A DNA stretch of 64,000 nucleotides from CAIWHR01 sp963726765 (GCA_963726765.1 CAVSDH010000006.1:434001-498000); one strand, 5' to 3'. Positions 8,988 through 18,477 are shown, counted from the stretch's first letter. Numbers and translations are program-made. The notes: a model not told the origin generated them from the sequence alone.

Positions 8988-9602
8988 CTACCTCACGTTC
9001 GGCAGAGCGAGGCCGAGGTTCTGCAGGTACGCGACGAGCGCGTCCTGCTCCGTTTTTCCCTTGACGTCGTCGTCCGCCTTCGCGATCTCGGCGTCCGAAT
9101 AGGGAACGCCGACACGCCGCAGCGCCCTCATGCGGTCCTTGATGTCGCCGGGCGATGCCGCAGCCTTGGCGAGCCACGGATACGACGGCATGTTCGATTC
9201 GGGAACCACGTCGCGCGGATTGTTGAGGTGCACGCGGTGCCAGTCATCCGAATAGCGTCCGCCGACGCGCGCGAGATCCGGCCCCGTGCGCTTGCTGCCC
9301 CACTGGAAGGGGTGGTCATACACCGACTCGCCGGCGACCGAGTAGTGGCCGTAGCGTTCGGTCTCGGCGCGGAACGGGCGGATCATCTGCGAGTGGCAGT
9401 TGTAGCAGCCTTCGCGCAGGTAGACGTCGCGGCCCGCGAGTTGCAGCGGCGTGTAAGGCTTCACCCCGCTGACCGGCTCCGTCGTCGATTTCTGGAAGTA
9501 CAGCGGCACGATCTCGACCAAACCGCCGACGCTCACCAGCAGGATGATGCAGACGATCATCCAGCCGATGTTCTTCTCGAGCATTTCCTGGTTGAGCTTC
9601 AT
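8988..9602 (-). CDS. ccoO: cbb3-type cytochrome c oxidase subunit II (CcoO, monohaem)
   Basis: A 204-residue membrane-anchored cytochrome c. A helix at about residues 14-33 is followed by GRDVYLREGCYNCHSQMIRP in pieces, which holds the CxxCH haem site. SNMPSYPWL supplies the likely axial methionine. CcoO sits between CcoP and the catalytic CcoN. It starts 10 bases after ccoN. Confidence 0.95.
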   Translation of the reverse strand: MKLNQEMLEKNIGWMIVCIILLVSVGGLVEIVPLYFQKSTTEPVSGVKPYTPLQLAGRDVYLREGCYNCHSQMIRPFRAETERYGHYSVAGESVYDHPFQWGSKRTGPDLARVGGRYSDDWHRVHLNNPRDVVPESNMPSYPWLAKAAASPGDIKDRMRALRRVGVPYSDAEIAKADDDVKGKTEQDALVAYLQNLGLALPNVR

Positions 9603-9612
9603 TGCCCGCTCC

Positions 9613-11058
9613 TCACGCCGCGGCCGGAGACACGGCGGGAATCGGCGCCTCGACCGCGCTGCCGCCCGCCACCGTCCGGATCACGTTCCAGGCCATGATC
9701 AACATCCCGGCCAGGAAGAGGGTGCCGCCTAGCAGCCGGATCGCGTAGAACGGGTAGGTTGCCTTCACGCTCTCGACGAATGCGTAGGTGAGCGTGCCGT
9801 CGGCGTTGACGGCGCGCCACATCAGTCCCTGCATCACGCCGGCGATCCACATCGAGGTGATGTACAGGACGACGCCAATCGTCGCGATCCAGAAATGCAG
9901 CGTGATGAGCTTGATCGACCACATTTCGTTCTTGCCGAACATCCGCGGGATCAGGTAGTACATGCAGCCGATGGAGATGAAGGCGACCCAGCCCAGCGCG
10001 CCGGAGTGCACGTGGCCGACGGTCCAATCGGTGTAGTGCGACAGCGCATTGACGGTCTTGATCGACATCATCGGCCCCTCGAACGTGCTCATGCCGTAGA
10101 ACGACAGCGAGACGATGAGGAATTTGAGTATCGGGTCGTCGCGCAGCTTGTGCCACGCGCCCGAGAGCGTCATCATCCCGTTGATCATTCCGCCCCACGA
10201 GGGCGCCAGCAGGATGAGTGAAAACAGCATGCCGAGCGACTGCGTCCAGTCGGGCAGCGCCGTGTAGTGCAGGTGATGCGGGCCCGCCCACATGTAGGTG
10301 AAGATCAGCGCCCAGAAGTGCACGACGGAAAGGCGGTAGGAGTAGATCGGCCGCCCGGCCTGCTTCGGAACGAAGTAGTACATCATTCCGAGGAAACCCG
10401 CGGTGAGGAAGAATCCGACCGCGTTGTGCCCGTACCACCACTGCACCATCGCGTCCTGGACGCCGGCATACGCCGAATACGATTTCATCGGCCAGAAGGA
10501 AACGGGAATCTCGGCGCTGTTCACGAGGTGCAGCACCGCCACCGTCAGGATGAACGCGCCGAAGAACCAGTTGGCGACGTAGATGTGGGGCGTCTTGCGC
10601 AGCATGATCGTCCCGAAGAAGACGATGGCATACGAGACCCAGACGAGCGTGATCAGGATGTCGATCGGCCATTCGAGCTCGGCGTACTCCTTGCCGGACG
10701 TGTACCCGAGCGGCAGCGTGACGGCGGCCAGCACGATGACCGCCTGCCAGCCCCAGAACGTGAAGGCGGCGAGCGCGTCCCCGAACAGCCGGACCTGACA
10801 GGTCCGCTGGACCGCGAAGTAGGACGTCGCGAACAGCGCGCAGCCGCCGAACGCGAAAATCACCGCGTTGGTGTGCAGCGGCCGCAGCCGGCCGTAGGAG
10901 AGCCAGGGAATCCCGTCCCAGAGCCCGAGGTCGGGCCAGAGGAGCTCGGCCGCGATGATGACGCCCACCAGCATGCCGACGATCCCCCAGACGACCGTCA
11001 TGATCGCGAACTGGCGCACCACCTTGTAGTTGAATGTCGCCACGCTTGCTGCCCTCAT
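9613..11058 (-). CDS. ccoN: cbb3-type cytochrome c oxidase subunit I (CcoN)
   Basis: A 481-residue polytopic haem-copper oxidase subunit with about 12 helices. It opens FNYKVVRQFAIMTVVWG and contains the conserved histidine segments LHTNAVIFAFGG, QWWYGHNAVGFFLT, GPHHLHYTALPDW, and TVGHVHSGALGW, which hold the two b haems and CuB. It is the oxygen-reducing, proton-pumping subunit for low-oxygen respiration. The ATG at 11058 is used; GTG at 11043 is a possible alternative. An FNR-type operator lies about 95 bases upstream, within the end of ccoS, so the structural genes can be induced separately from ccoI-ccoS. Confidence 0.96.
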   Translation of the reverse strand: MRAASVATFNYKVVRQFAIMTVVWGIVGMLVGVIIAAELLWPDLGLWDGIPWLSYGRLRPLHTNAVIFAFGGCALFATSYFAVQRTCQVRLFGDALAAFTFWGWQAVIVLAAVTLPLGYTSGKEYAELEWPIDILITLVWVSYAIVFFGTIMLRKTPHIYVANWFFGAFILTVAVLHLVNSAEIPVSFWPMKSYSAYAGVQDAMVQWWYGHNAVGFFLTAGFLGMMYYFVPKQAGRPIYSYRLSVVHFWALIFTYMWAGPHHLHYTALPDWTQSLGMLFSLILLAPSWGGMINGMMTLSGAWHKLRDDPILKFLIVSLSFYGMSTFEGPMMSIKTVNALSHYTDWTVGHVHSGALGWVAFISIGCMYYLIPRMFGKNEMWSIKLITLHFWIATIGVVLYITSMWIAGVMQGLMWRAVNADGTLTYAFVESVKATYPFYAIRLLGGTLFLAGMLIMAWNVIRTVAGGSAVEAPIPAVSPAAA

Positions 11059-11118
11059 CGTCGTTGCCTCCGCATCGTCCGCGCACTATTCATGCACCCT
11101 CCCCGCAAATCCCGTGGG

Positions 11119-11124
11119 ATGCTA
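11119..11124 (-). promoter_or_regulatory. Candidate -10 of the ccoN promoter
   Basis: On the minus strand TAGCAT overlaps the TAG stop of ccoS. It lies about 30 bases downstream of the centre of the FNR box at 11147-11160, the spacing of a class II FNR promoter (operator near -41.5). Confidence 0.45.
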
Positions 11125-11361
11125 AAGGGCATCCCCTTTGCCGGCATTGATCGAAGTCAATGCGGCGGGCTCGCCACTGACTTCCCGTCCTCCTTGGTCC
11201 ATTCCGACGCCTTCCCGGGCGGAATCGTCGTCGGCCAGGATCCGGTACGCCGGACCCTCGAGATCGTCGAACTGCCCCGATTGCACGCACCACCAGAATC
11301 CGGCGCCGATCAGGAACACGAGCACGACCGAAAGCGGAATCAGCAGGACGAGAATTTCCAC
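11122..11361 (-). CDS. ccoS: cbb3-type oxidase assembly protein CcoS
   Basis: The 79-residue product starts with one helix (MEILVLLIPLSVVLVFLIGA), followed by the family signature FWWCVQSGQFDDLEGPA and the RILADDD segment. CcoS is required for maturation of the oxidase haem and copper centres. It starts 9 bases after ccoI. Its C-terminal codons for LTSIN double as the FNR-type operator of ccoN. Confidence 0.9.
   Translation of the reverse strand: MEILVLLIPLSVVLVFLIGAGFWWCVQSGQFDDLEGPAYRILADDDSAREGVGMDQGGREVSGEPAALTSINAGKGDAL
11147..11160 (-). promoter_or_regulatory. FNR/Anr-type operator in the 3' end of ccoS, upstream of ccoN
   Basis: TTGATCGAAGTCAA matches TTGAT-N4-ATCAA at 9 of 10 defined bases. 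Its centre is about 95 bases before the ccoN ATG, with a -10-like TAGCAT at the right distance. The site lies wholly inside ccoS coding sequence. Confidence 0.75.
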
Positions 11362-11370
11362 GTGCGCCCT

Positions 11371-13882
11371 TCAGGCAGACCGGCGACGCAGGTGCGCGAG
11401 CCGCAGCGCATTGCCCACGACGACGAGCGAGGACAGCGACATGCCGGCCGCCGCGGCGAGCGGCGTGACGAACCCGAATGCGGCTGCCGGAATCGCAATC
11501 GCATTGTAGGCGAACGCCCAGCCCAGGTTCTGGCGGACGACGCGAAATGCGTGGCGCGCGTGACCGATCGCATCGGCGACGAGATTGAGATCGTCGGCAA
11601 GGACGACGATGTCGGCGGTCCACTGCGCGAGCGGGGTCGCACTGCCGAGGCTGATCGATACCTGCGCCTGCGCCAGTGACGGGGCGTCGTTGATGCCGTC
11701 GCCGACCATCGCGACGACGGCTCCCTGCGACTGCAGCGCAACGATCGCCGCGCGCTTGTCCTCCGGTTGCGCATCGCCGCGCGCGTCCGCGATCCCGAGT
11801 TGTGCCGCGACCTCGGCGACCACCGACGTGCGATCGCCCGACAGGATCATCGGCACGATGCGCTGCGCTTTGAGGCGGGCGATCAACGTCTGCGCCCCCG
11901 GACGCACGGCGTCCCCGACCGCGAACAGCGCGATGAATCCGGCGGGGTCGCCCAGCGCGACCAGCGTCGCCGAACCGGCAATCCGCGCCGCGTCATCCGG
12001 CAGCGGGCCCGACAGCGCACCGACGAACTCGGGCCTGCCCAGTCGCACGACGCGCCCGGCAACCACGCCTTCGACGCCGTGCCCGGCGACAACGTGCAAT
12101 TCCCCGGCGTCCCTGCGTTCGAGTCCCGCCGCGGCTGCACGGAATACGGCTGCCAATGGATGTTCCGAAGTCGCTTCGAGTGACGCGGCCAGTGCAAGGG
12201 CTTCGTCGCGCGTAGCGCCGCGCTGCGGCAGCACGTCCTGCAGCGCACCCTGCCCCGGCGTCAGCGTGCCCGTCTTGTCGAACACGACGTGCGTGACGTG
12301 CGCGAGCGTCTCGAGCGCATCGCCCCGCGCGATCACCACCTGCCGTCGGGCGAGGGCACCCGTCGCGGCGGCGAGCGCGGCCGGCGTTGCGAGCGAAAGC
12401 GCGCAGGGACACGACACGACGAGCACGGCGAAGGTGACCGCGAGCGCGCGCGAGGCGTCGTGCGCCGACCAGACGACGGCGGTGAGCGCTGCCACGCAAA
12501 GCAGCGCGCCGACGAACCATGCGGCGAAGCGGTCCGCAATGCGGGCGATCCGCGGTCTCTCGGCCGCCGCGCGGGCTACGAGCCGTTCGATCGCGGCGAG
12601 TCGCGTGGCCTCGCCCGCGGCGCTGACGACGACGACGAGCGCATCGTCGCGCACGATGCTGCCGGCGAGAACGGCGTCACCCGCCTCGCGCCGGCGCGGC
12701 TGCGATTCGCCGGTGAGAATCGCTTCCTCCACGCTTGACGTCCCGTCGACGACGGTGCCGTCCGCCGGGATCGCCGCACCCGCACGGACCAGCACAAATT
12801 CTCCCGCCGTGAGCGTTGCCGCGCCTGCCGGCTCCGTGTCACGCCGTGCGGGCCAGAAGGGCAGCCGCAGGGCCGTGACCGGTCGCGCCCTCGCGACGGC
12901 CTCGACGGCATCGCCCGCGCGCCGCCGCGCGAAAAGCTCGATGCAGCGCGCGACCAGCAGCAGCGCGATGAACATCGTCACCGAGTCGTAATAGACGGGG
13001 CCGTCGCCCGCGAGCGTCGAGCGGACGCTTGCCGCAAACGCCGCCGCGAGTCCCAGCGCGACCGGCACGTCCATGCCGAGCCGCCGCGACGCGAGGTCGC
13101 GCCACGCGCCGCGGAAGAACGGCGCCGCCGAATACAGTATCGCCGGCATCGTGAGCGTGAGGCTCGCCCATTCGAGCAGCCGCCGGTGGATGGGTTCGAC
13201 GCCGTCGATCGTGATGTACGCCGGAATCGCGAACATCATCACCTGCATCATGGCCAGCAGCGCGATCGCCGTCCGCAGCAGCAGCGCGCGCGTTTCGCGC
13301 TGCGCGAGCGCTTCGCGCCGCGCCGGGTCGTAAGGGTATCCGCGATAGCCGATCGCGGCGATGGCGCGCAGGATGGCGGGGAAACCGGTTGTCTCCGGAT
13401 CGAAGACCACGCGCGCGCGCCGCGTCGCGAAATTGACTTCGGCGGACGTGATTCCCGGGCATTGCGCGAGCCTGCGCTCGATGAGCCAGATGCAGGCCCC
13501 GCAATGGATGCCCTCGACCAGCAGCGACACCTCGCGCCCGCCTTCCGGCGCCGCGCGCGCGAAGGCGGCCATCAGCGCCGGATCGTCCGATTGCGGACCA
13601 TGCGTCCGCGCGCGGGTCGTCGACGGGCGTTCCGGCAGTCGAGGTGCGACGATCGTAGAACGCCTCGAGGCCGGCGGCACGGAGCGTCTGCGCGACGCCC
13701 AGGCATCCCGCGCAGCAGAAATCGCGAGGCACGCCGTCGAGTTCCGTGCGCCAGAGCCCGGTTTGCGGGTTCTGCAGGCCGCAGTGGAAGCAAGCCGCGG
13801 CGGCGCGCGCCGTGGCCGGACGGACGGGAACCGCCTTGGCCGGCGACGGGTCGGGCGCAATCGACACGGACGGATCGTGCAT
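11371..13882 (-). CDS. ccoI: Copper-translocating P-type ATPase CcoI (FixI), one frameshift
   Basis: In order: a Cys-rich N-terminal domain (CFHCGLQNP, then CCAGCLG), a heavy-metal-associated domain with GIHCGAC, eight predicted helices, the CPC ion site in SCPCALSLATPA, the phosphorylation motif DKTGTLT, and the hinge GDGINDAP. CcoI exports or delivers copper needed for CuB assembly in cbb3 oxidase. The frame changes at roughly 13595-13640, in the variable linker after EAFYDRRTSTAGTPVDD. One extra base explains it, and the corrected length is 836 residues. I chose the ATG at 13882 (MHDPSV). It heads the cco run and diverges from the stress gene with an FNR-type site between them. Confidence 0.9.
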
Positions 13883-13958
13883 CGGGCAGAATCTACGGAG
13901 CGGCGCGCTGCCGGTCAATCATCCCGACAGCGGAGATTGACGGGGGACAAGATGTCCA

Positions 13959-13972
13959 TTGATATTCGTCAA
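13959..13972. promoter_or_regulatory. FNR/Anr-type operator between ccoI and the universal stress gene
   Basis: TTGATATTCGTCAA matches TTGAT-N4-ATCAA at 9 of 10 positions. It lies 76 bases before the ccoI ATG (minus strand) and 59 bases before the stress-protein ATG (plus strand), so it can serve both divergent promoters. Confidence 0.75.
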
Positions 13973-14031
13973 CGCTGCGGTCATCATGAACAGGGGAAAA
14001 TGATTCCATTCCACGCGGCCAAGGATCGACC

Positions 14032-14475
14032 ATGTACAAGAATCTTCTGATTGCGACCGATGGTTCGAAGCTCTCCGCCAAGGCTGTCGCACACGCCATT
14101 TCCCTCGCGCAGGCCGTCGGCGCCAAGCTTACGGTGTTCTACGCGGCGCCGGATTACCCGATGCCGGCATACGCGGACGGCGTCGTCTACGAGCCGGTCT
14201 CGCGCCGCGAATACGCGAAGCTCGCCGGAGAGGACGCGCAAAAAATCCTCGACGCGGTCGCAACCAAGGCGGAGGCGGCGGGCGTCGAATGCGTGACCGC
14301 GTACGCGATTGCGGCGTCGCCATGGGAGGCGATCCTCGCGGCGTCGAAGAAGCACAAGTGCGACGCGATCGTCATGGCCTCGCACGGACGCCGCGGGTTG
14401 TCGGCGGTGCTGCTCGGCAGCGAAACGCAGAAGGTCCTCACGCACTCGAAGCTGCCGGTCGTCGTCGTCCGGTAA
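14032..14475 (+). CDS. Universal stress protein (UspA family)
   Basis: A 147-residue single-domain Usp. The N-terminal strand MYKNLLIATDGSKLSAKAV holds the nucleotide-site aspartate, and the C-terminal GRRGLSAVLLGSETQKVLTHS is the G-2x-G-9x-G-S/T ATP-binding pattern, so it probably binds ATP. Such proteins next to Fnr-controlled operons often support survival at low oxygen. AAGGA lies about 7 bases before the ATG. The FNR-type operator upstream supports low-oxygen induction. Confidence 0.9.
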   Translation: MYKNLLIATDGSKLSAKAVAHAISLAQAVGAKLTVFYAAPDYPMPAYADGVVYEPVSRREYAKLAGEDAQKILDAVATKAEAAGVECVTAYAIAASPWEAILAASKKHKCDAIVMASHGRRGLSAVLLGSETQKVLTHSKLPVVVVR

Positions 14476-14665
14476 TCGCAGCGCCCTTCCCGACTGCGGA
14501 TCCTGACGTCGGGCGATCCGTCACCATCGCGGGGCGACTCGTTCCCGGAAGTGCGGGATCGAACCCCTCCTCCGGGCCAGTCGTCGCGCGGCATCCTTCT
14601 GCGCCGCCGCCCTTTGCTATGCTTGCCCGTACGCGGCGCCGGGAGCGCGCGCGGCCGGAGGAAGC

Positions 14666-16339
14666 GTGGCGCCTTCGTCATCGAAGTCGGAATCGCCGGG
14701 CAACGTCGTTGCAGCCGCCCGCCTTGCGCCGGGCGCGCAGCCCCTGCTGTTCGGCTTCGGCACCGACGGCGCGAATCAACAGGTCCTGCCGTGGCTCGCG
14801 CAGAGCGTTTCGGCGGTCTTCACGATCCTGCTGTCGATCGTGCTGATCTTCCTTCTCGCGGCGCTGCTCTACGCGCTTTGGCGCGAGCTTCGTCGCACCA
14901 CCATCGTGCTCGATCCGCTCGACGTGCCGAACGAGCTCATCCTGCGCGGCTACACGCCCGCCGTCGTCACCGACCGCCTGCTGCACGCGATCCATACGAT
15001 CCAGAGCGCGGCGACGACGCAAAAGCCGCGCCGGGGGCACGTGGCCTCGGCCTTGCAGGCCGATATCCAGATTCCCGTCGGACAGCTCTCGATCAAGTCG
15101 TTCTCGCGATACTTCCGGCAGCTGCTCGACCTGCCCGATCCGCGCGTGGCCGGCGAGATCACGCGCGACGGCAGCGTGCTCACCCTGGAATTGCGACGGC
15201 GCGACGGTTCCAGGATCACCCCCGGGCGCCCCAGGATCGCGGACGACATCGCGCCGCTCGTCGTCGCCGGCGCGGAGGAGGTCGTGCGCCTCACCGATCC
15301 CTACGTGCTCGCGTCGTACTACATGGAGCAGGAATTGCCGGGGCCGGAATTCCCGCGAACGCAGGAGGCTCTGCAGCACGTCATCGACACGCGTCCCGAC
15401 GAAGCGCCGTGGGCGCGCAACCTCCAGGGCCTGCTGCTGCTCAACCGTTACGAGAACGAGGCGGCGCTTGCCGTGCTCCGTCGCGGGTTCGACGCCGACC
15501 CGGAACTGCAAAGCCCCGTGTCGGAGGAATACATGACGGCGCTGGTCCGTGCGGGGCGCGCCGAAGAGGCGTTGCGTGTCATCGAGAAAGCCGCAGCGAG
15601 ACCGCTCTCCGCCGCGCAGCGGACGCGCATCGGCTGGTGTCACGTGATGCTGGGCCGGCACCGGGTCGCGATTCGCCACTTCCGCCGCGTGCTCGCGACG
15701 CGTCGCGAGCACGCCTATGCCACCCTCGGTCATGCCGTGTGCCTCACGCGTCTGCATCGCTACGACAAGGCTTTGCAGGCTTTCGAGAAATACTTCCGCG
15801 TGCGCGGACCCGGCTGGACCGGCGTCCAGGGCTACGCTTGCACGCTGCTCGATGTCGGGCGCGCCGACGACGCGGTGCGCGTCGCGGAAGACCTTTATGC
15901 GAGGTATCCCGACGAGTCGGCGGCGATGGCGGCGCTCGCGCGGATCCGTCTCCACCAGGGACGCGTTGCCGAGGCGGCGACGCTCGCCGAGGCCGGTACC
16001 CGGCGCTGGGCGCTGCGCTCGCACAGCTGGCAAGTCTGGGGCGAAGCGCTGCTCGCGCTGGGCAACCCCGAGGAGGCGCTCGCCAAGTTCCGCCAGCTCG
16101 GCAGGCAGGAAACGCCGAGCCCCGAATGCGTGACCGGTTGCGCGCGAGCGCTGGCGCAGCTCGGGCGACTGGACGAGGCGTTGGAGGAGTTCGCTCGTGC
16201 CGAGAAGATCGATCCCGCGAACGCGCGCAATTGCCTCCACTGGGGAAGCGCGCTGAAGCAGGCCGGCCGCGCGAGCGAAGCGGATGCGATGCTTGCCCGC
16301 GCACGCACGCTGGCGGCAAAGCAGGGGCTTGCGCTCTAG
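14666..16339 (+). CDS. Membrane-anchored TPR protein
   Basis: A 557-residue protein read from the GTG at 14666. One helix at about residues 48-70 (TILLSIVLIFLLAALLYALW) is followed by a conserved globular region of about 170 residues (LDPLDVPNELILRGYTP onward, including SIKSFSRYFRQLL) and then TPR-like helical pairs to the C-terminus, with typical A-L-G-P spacing (GRADDAVRVAEDLYARYPDE, GRLDEALEEFARAEKIDPAN). I do not recognise a named family. The architecture suggests a scaffold facing the cytoplasm or periplasm. It faces the Crp/Fnr gene with a 21-base gap. Confidence 0.7.
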   Translation: MAPSSSKSESPGNVVAAARLAPGAQPLLFGFGTDGANQQVLPWLAQSVSAVFTILLSIVLIFLLAALLYALWRELRRTTIVLDPLDVPNELILRGYTPAVVTDRLLHAIHTIQSAATTQKPRRGHVASALQADIQIPVGQLSIKSFSRYFRQLLDLPDPRVAGEITRDGSVLTLELRRRDGSRITPGRPRIADDIAPLVVAGAEEVVRLTDPYVLASYYMEQELPGPEFPRTQEALQHVIDTRPDEAPWARNLQGLLLLNRYENEAALAVLRRGFDADPELQSPVSEEYMTALVRAGRAEEALRVIEKAAARPLSAAQRTRIGWCHVMLGRHRVAIRHFRRVLATRREHAYATLGHAVCLTRLHRYDKALQAFEKYFRVRGPGWTGVQGYACTLLDVGRADDAVRVAEDLYARYPDESAAMAALARIRLHQGRVAEAATLAEAGTRRWALRSHSWQVWGEALLALGNPEEALAKFRQLGRQETPSPECVTGCARALAQLGRLDEALEEFARAEKIDPANARNCLHWGSALKQAGRASEADAMLARARTLAAKQGLAL

Positions 16340-16360
16340 CGTCCTCGCGATCCGGCAATC

Positions 16361-17038
16361 TCAGGCCGTCGCCAGCGCCTCCAGCGCGCCGCGGTCGACG
16401 ATCCGGATCCGTTCCCGCGCGAGGTCGACCCAGCCCTTGTCCTCGAACGAACGCAACAGCCGGCTGACGATCTCGCGCACGCTGCCCAGCTCGTCGGCGA
16501 GCGCCTGGTGCGTCACCAGCACCGGATCCTTTCTCGCGAGCAACAGCGCCGCGAGCCGCTGGTCGAGCTTCTGGTAGGCGATCGCCTCGACCAGCGAGAG
16601 CAGCGTCGCAAGACGCTCGCCGAACAGGCTGAAGACGTGGTCGCGGAACGCAACGTCGCTCGCGATCAGCTCGTGGAAGTCCGCCGGCGGCACGATCAGC
16701 AGCTCGACTTCGGTCTCGGCGATACCCGACGCCGTGTAATCGGAGTGCCCGAGCAGGCAGCTCCCGGAAAGCAGGCAGCTCTCGCCCTCCTTCACCCTGT
16801 AGAGCGGCAGCTCGCGCCCGTTCGGGTACAGCTGCAGCACCTTGATCGTTCCGGACACGACCAGCGGGAATCCTCCGCACGGCGTGTGCGCGTCGAACAT
16901 GACCGTTCCGGCCGGCACCTTGCGATGAATGCCCTGCCGGACGATGCGCGCCAGCGTCTTGGGCGATGCCTCTGCGAGCGCGGGAAAAAGCCTGCGCAAC
17001 GCATCGGCCAGCGAGGAAGACGCGGCGGTATCGGTCAT
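16361..17038 (-). CDS. Crp/Fnr family transcription regulator
   Basis: A 225-residue regulator with an N-terminal cyclic-nucleotide-binding-like roll (VPAGTVMFDAHTPCGGFPLVVSG) and a C-terminal winged helix whose recognition part is LGSVREIVSRLLRSFEDKG. It lacks the N-terminal CxxCx5C cluster of Fnr but has CLLSGSCLLGH in the roll, a pattern seen in Crp/Fnr members beside DUF2892 and RND genes. The effector is unknown. The ATG at 17038 is used. A perfect CRP-type palindrome at 17144-17159 lies between it and the divergent efflux operon, so it probably controls both. Confidence 0.85.
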   Translation of the reverse strand: MTDTAASSSLADALRRLFPALAEASPKTLARIVRQGIHRKVPAGTVMFDAHTPCGGFPLVVSGTIKVLQLYPNGRELPLYRVKEGESCLLSGSCLLGHSDYTASGIAETEVELLIVPPADFHELIASDVAFRDHVFSLFGERLATLLSLVEAIAYQKLDQRLAALLLARKDPVLVTHQALADELGSVREIVSRLLRSFEDKGWVDLARERIRIVDRGALEALATA

Positions 17039-17143
17039 GGCGGGCCCGGACGGCAATCGGACGGCGGCGGCATTCCCGGATTCTATCGTTCCGCGCGCCC
17101 TCCTCTGTGGCGTAACGTGGCGGCGGCGCCGGATTCGCCCGTT

Positions 17144-17159
17144 TGTGACGCAGGTCACA
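17144..17159. promoter_or_regulatory. CRP-type palindromic operator
   Basis: TGTGACGCAGGTCACA is a perfect TGTGA-N6-TCACA inverted repeat in the gap between the Crp/Fnr regulator and the DUF2892-efflux operon. Its centre is about 42 bases before the start predicted from the -10 at 17182, a class II activator position for the plus-strand operon. Confidence 0.75.
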
Positions 17160-17181
17160 GACGATCCGGAGCGGCCGGCGC

Positions 17182-17187
17182 TATCTT
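17182..17187 (+). promoter_or_regulatory. Candidate -10 of the efflux operon
   Basis: TATCTT lies 35 bases before the GTG of the first DUF2892 gene. No -35 hexamer is seen, which fits a promoter that depends on the activator bound at 17144-17159. Confidence 0.5.
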
Positions 17188-17222
17188 CAGGCATCTTCCG
17201 ACTCGTGCAAAGGTCAGAGAAC

Positions 17223-17417
17223 GTGAAAACCAATGTTGGCGGCATGGACAGGACCGTGCGTGTCGTCGCGGGCCTCTTGATCCTCGGTATGTTTTTCTTC
17301 CTCGACGGCTCTGCGCGCGCATGGTCGCTGCTCGGGTTGCCGCTTCTGGTGACCGGATCGATCGGCTGGTGTCCAGCCTACCTCCCGTTCGGCTTCAGCA
17401 CCTGCAAGCGCCCGTAG
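17223..17417 (+). CDS. DUF2892 (YgaP-like) membrane protein, first copy
   Basis: A 64-residue protein read from the GTG at 17223, giving MKTNVGGMDRTVRVVAG, the standard opening of the family. Two helices (about residues 12-28 and 31-45) and the ending IGWCPAYLPFGFSTCKRP with two cysteines fit DUF2892. An AGGTCAGAG stretch before the GTG supports this start. The role is unknown, though family members often sit with rhodanese or sulfur-related genes. It leads the RND operon, 7 bases ahead of the adaptor. Confidence 0.85.
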   Translation: MKTNVGGMDRTVRVVAGLLILGMFFFLDGSARAWSLLGLPLLVTGSIGWCPAYLPFGFSTCKRP

Positions 17418-17424
17418 GACTTCC

Positions 17425-18474
17425 GTGCGACTTTCGCGGCCCCGAGATCTCGCACCGTTCGCGCTGCTGGCATTTGCGTGGATTGCCGCGGCGCAGCCCG
17501 CTCCCGCGACGACGGGGATCGTCGACTATCGCGACCTCGAGCGCTTTGCCACCGCCGAGGGGGTCGTGGAAGCGGTTCGACAGTCGACGCTGGCAGCCCA
17601 GGTATCCGGTCGGATCGTTGCGCTTCCGGTCAAAGCGGGTGACACGGTGAGGGCCGGCCAATTGCTGGCCCAGATCGATTCGCGCAGCGCAGTGCAGGCC
17701 GAGGCGGCAAGCCAGAGCCAGGTCCGCGAAGCGCAGGCGAATCTGACGAACGCCAAGGCAAAGTACGAGCGCAGCCAGAGGTTGTACGAGCAGAAATTCA
17801 TCAGCCGCGCGGCGCTCGACCAGGCGGAATCCGAGTTTCTCGCGGCCCAGGCGCAGACGGCAAGCGCGGTTGCCAATGCCGGCCAGTCGGCGACGTCGAA
17901 GAGCTTCACGACGATCGTCGCCCCGTACGATGGCGTCGTCGCGGCGACCGAGGTCGAAATCGGCGACATGGCGATCATGGGACGGCCGCTCGTCACGGTG
18001 TTCGATCCGCGCGAACTGCGCGTAACGGCCACGCTGCCCCAGTCGGTGCTCGTCAAGGCGAATCTGGAGGCACCGGTCCGGGTCGAGATCCCGACGCTCG
18101 CGCGCGAATTGGTCGCTCGGCGTGTCACCGTGATTCCGGTCGCCGACACGCGCACGCATACGACGCGGGTGCGCCTCGACCTGCCGCAAGCCACCGGATT
18201 GATGCCGGGCCAGTATGCCCGGGCAAAAATCGTCACCGGACGCACTCGCGCCCTCGCCATTCCTGAATCGGCGGTGATTCGGCGCAGCGAAGTCACGGCC
18301 GTCTACGTGATGGACGGCAGGGACCGCGCTCAGCTGCGGCAGGTGCGCCTGGGCGAGCCGGCCGGCAACGGGCTGGTCGAGGTGCTCGCAGGACTGAGCG
18401 CCGGCGAGCGCGTCTCGCTGGAGCCCGTGCGCGCGGGCATCGAGGCGAGCAGGTCGAGCGACGCCCGGTCCTGA
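17425..18474 (+). CDS. RND efflux periplasmic adaptor subunit (membrane fusion protein)
   Basis: The 349-residue product starts at a GTG with a signal peptide (about residues 1-25). It has the biotinyl-lipoyl half-motifs GRIVALPVKAGDTVRAGQLLAQ and TIVAPYDGVVAATEVEIGD in pieces, flanking a coiled-coil hairpin (residues about 95-155), then a beta-barrel region and GLMPGQYARAKIV near the end. It would link the inner-membrane pump encoded next door to an outer-membrane channel. No outer-membrane factor gene is adjacent, so a shared TolC-type channel is likely. It sits 3 bases before the pump gene. Confidence 0.9.
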   Translation: MRLSRPRDLAPFALLAFAWIAAAQPAPATTGIVDYRDLERFATAEGVVEAVRQSTLAAQVSGRIVALPVKAGDTVRAGQLLAQIDSRSAVQAEAASQSQVREAQANLTNAKAKYERSQRLYEQKFISRAALDQAESEFLAAQAQTASAVANAGQSATSKSFTTIVAPYDGVVAATEVEIGDMAIMGRPLVTVFDPRELRVTATLPQSVLVKANLEAPVRVEIPTLARELVARRVTVIPVADTRTHTTRVRLDLPQATGLMPGQYARAKIVTGRTRALAIPESAVIRRSEVTAVYVMDGRDRAQLRQVRLGEPAGNGLVEVLAGLSAGERVSLEPVRAGIEASRSSDARS

Positions 18475-18477
18475 CCG

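Noticed and set aside
14553..14569. tRNA T-arm-like sequence GGGATCGAACCCC between the stress gene and the TPR gene
   Set aside because: The flanking bases do not form a 5-bp T-stem and no acceptor, D-arm or anticodon arm can be drawn.
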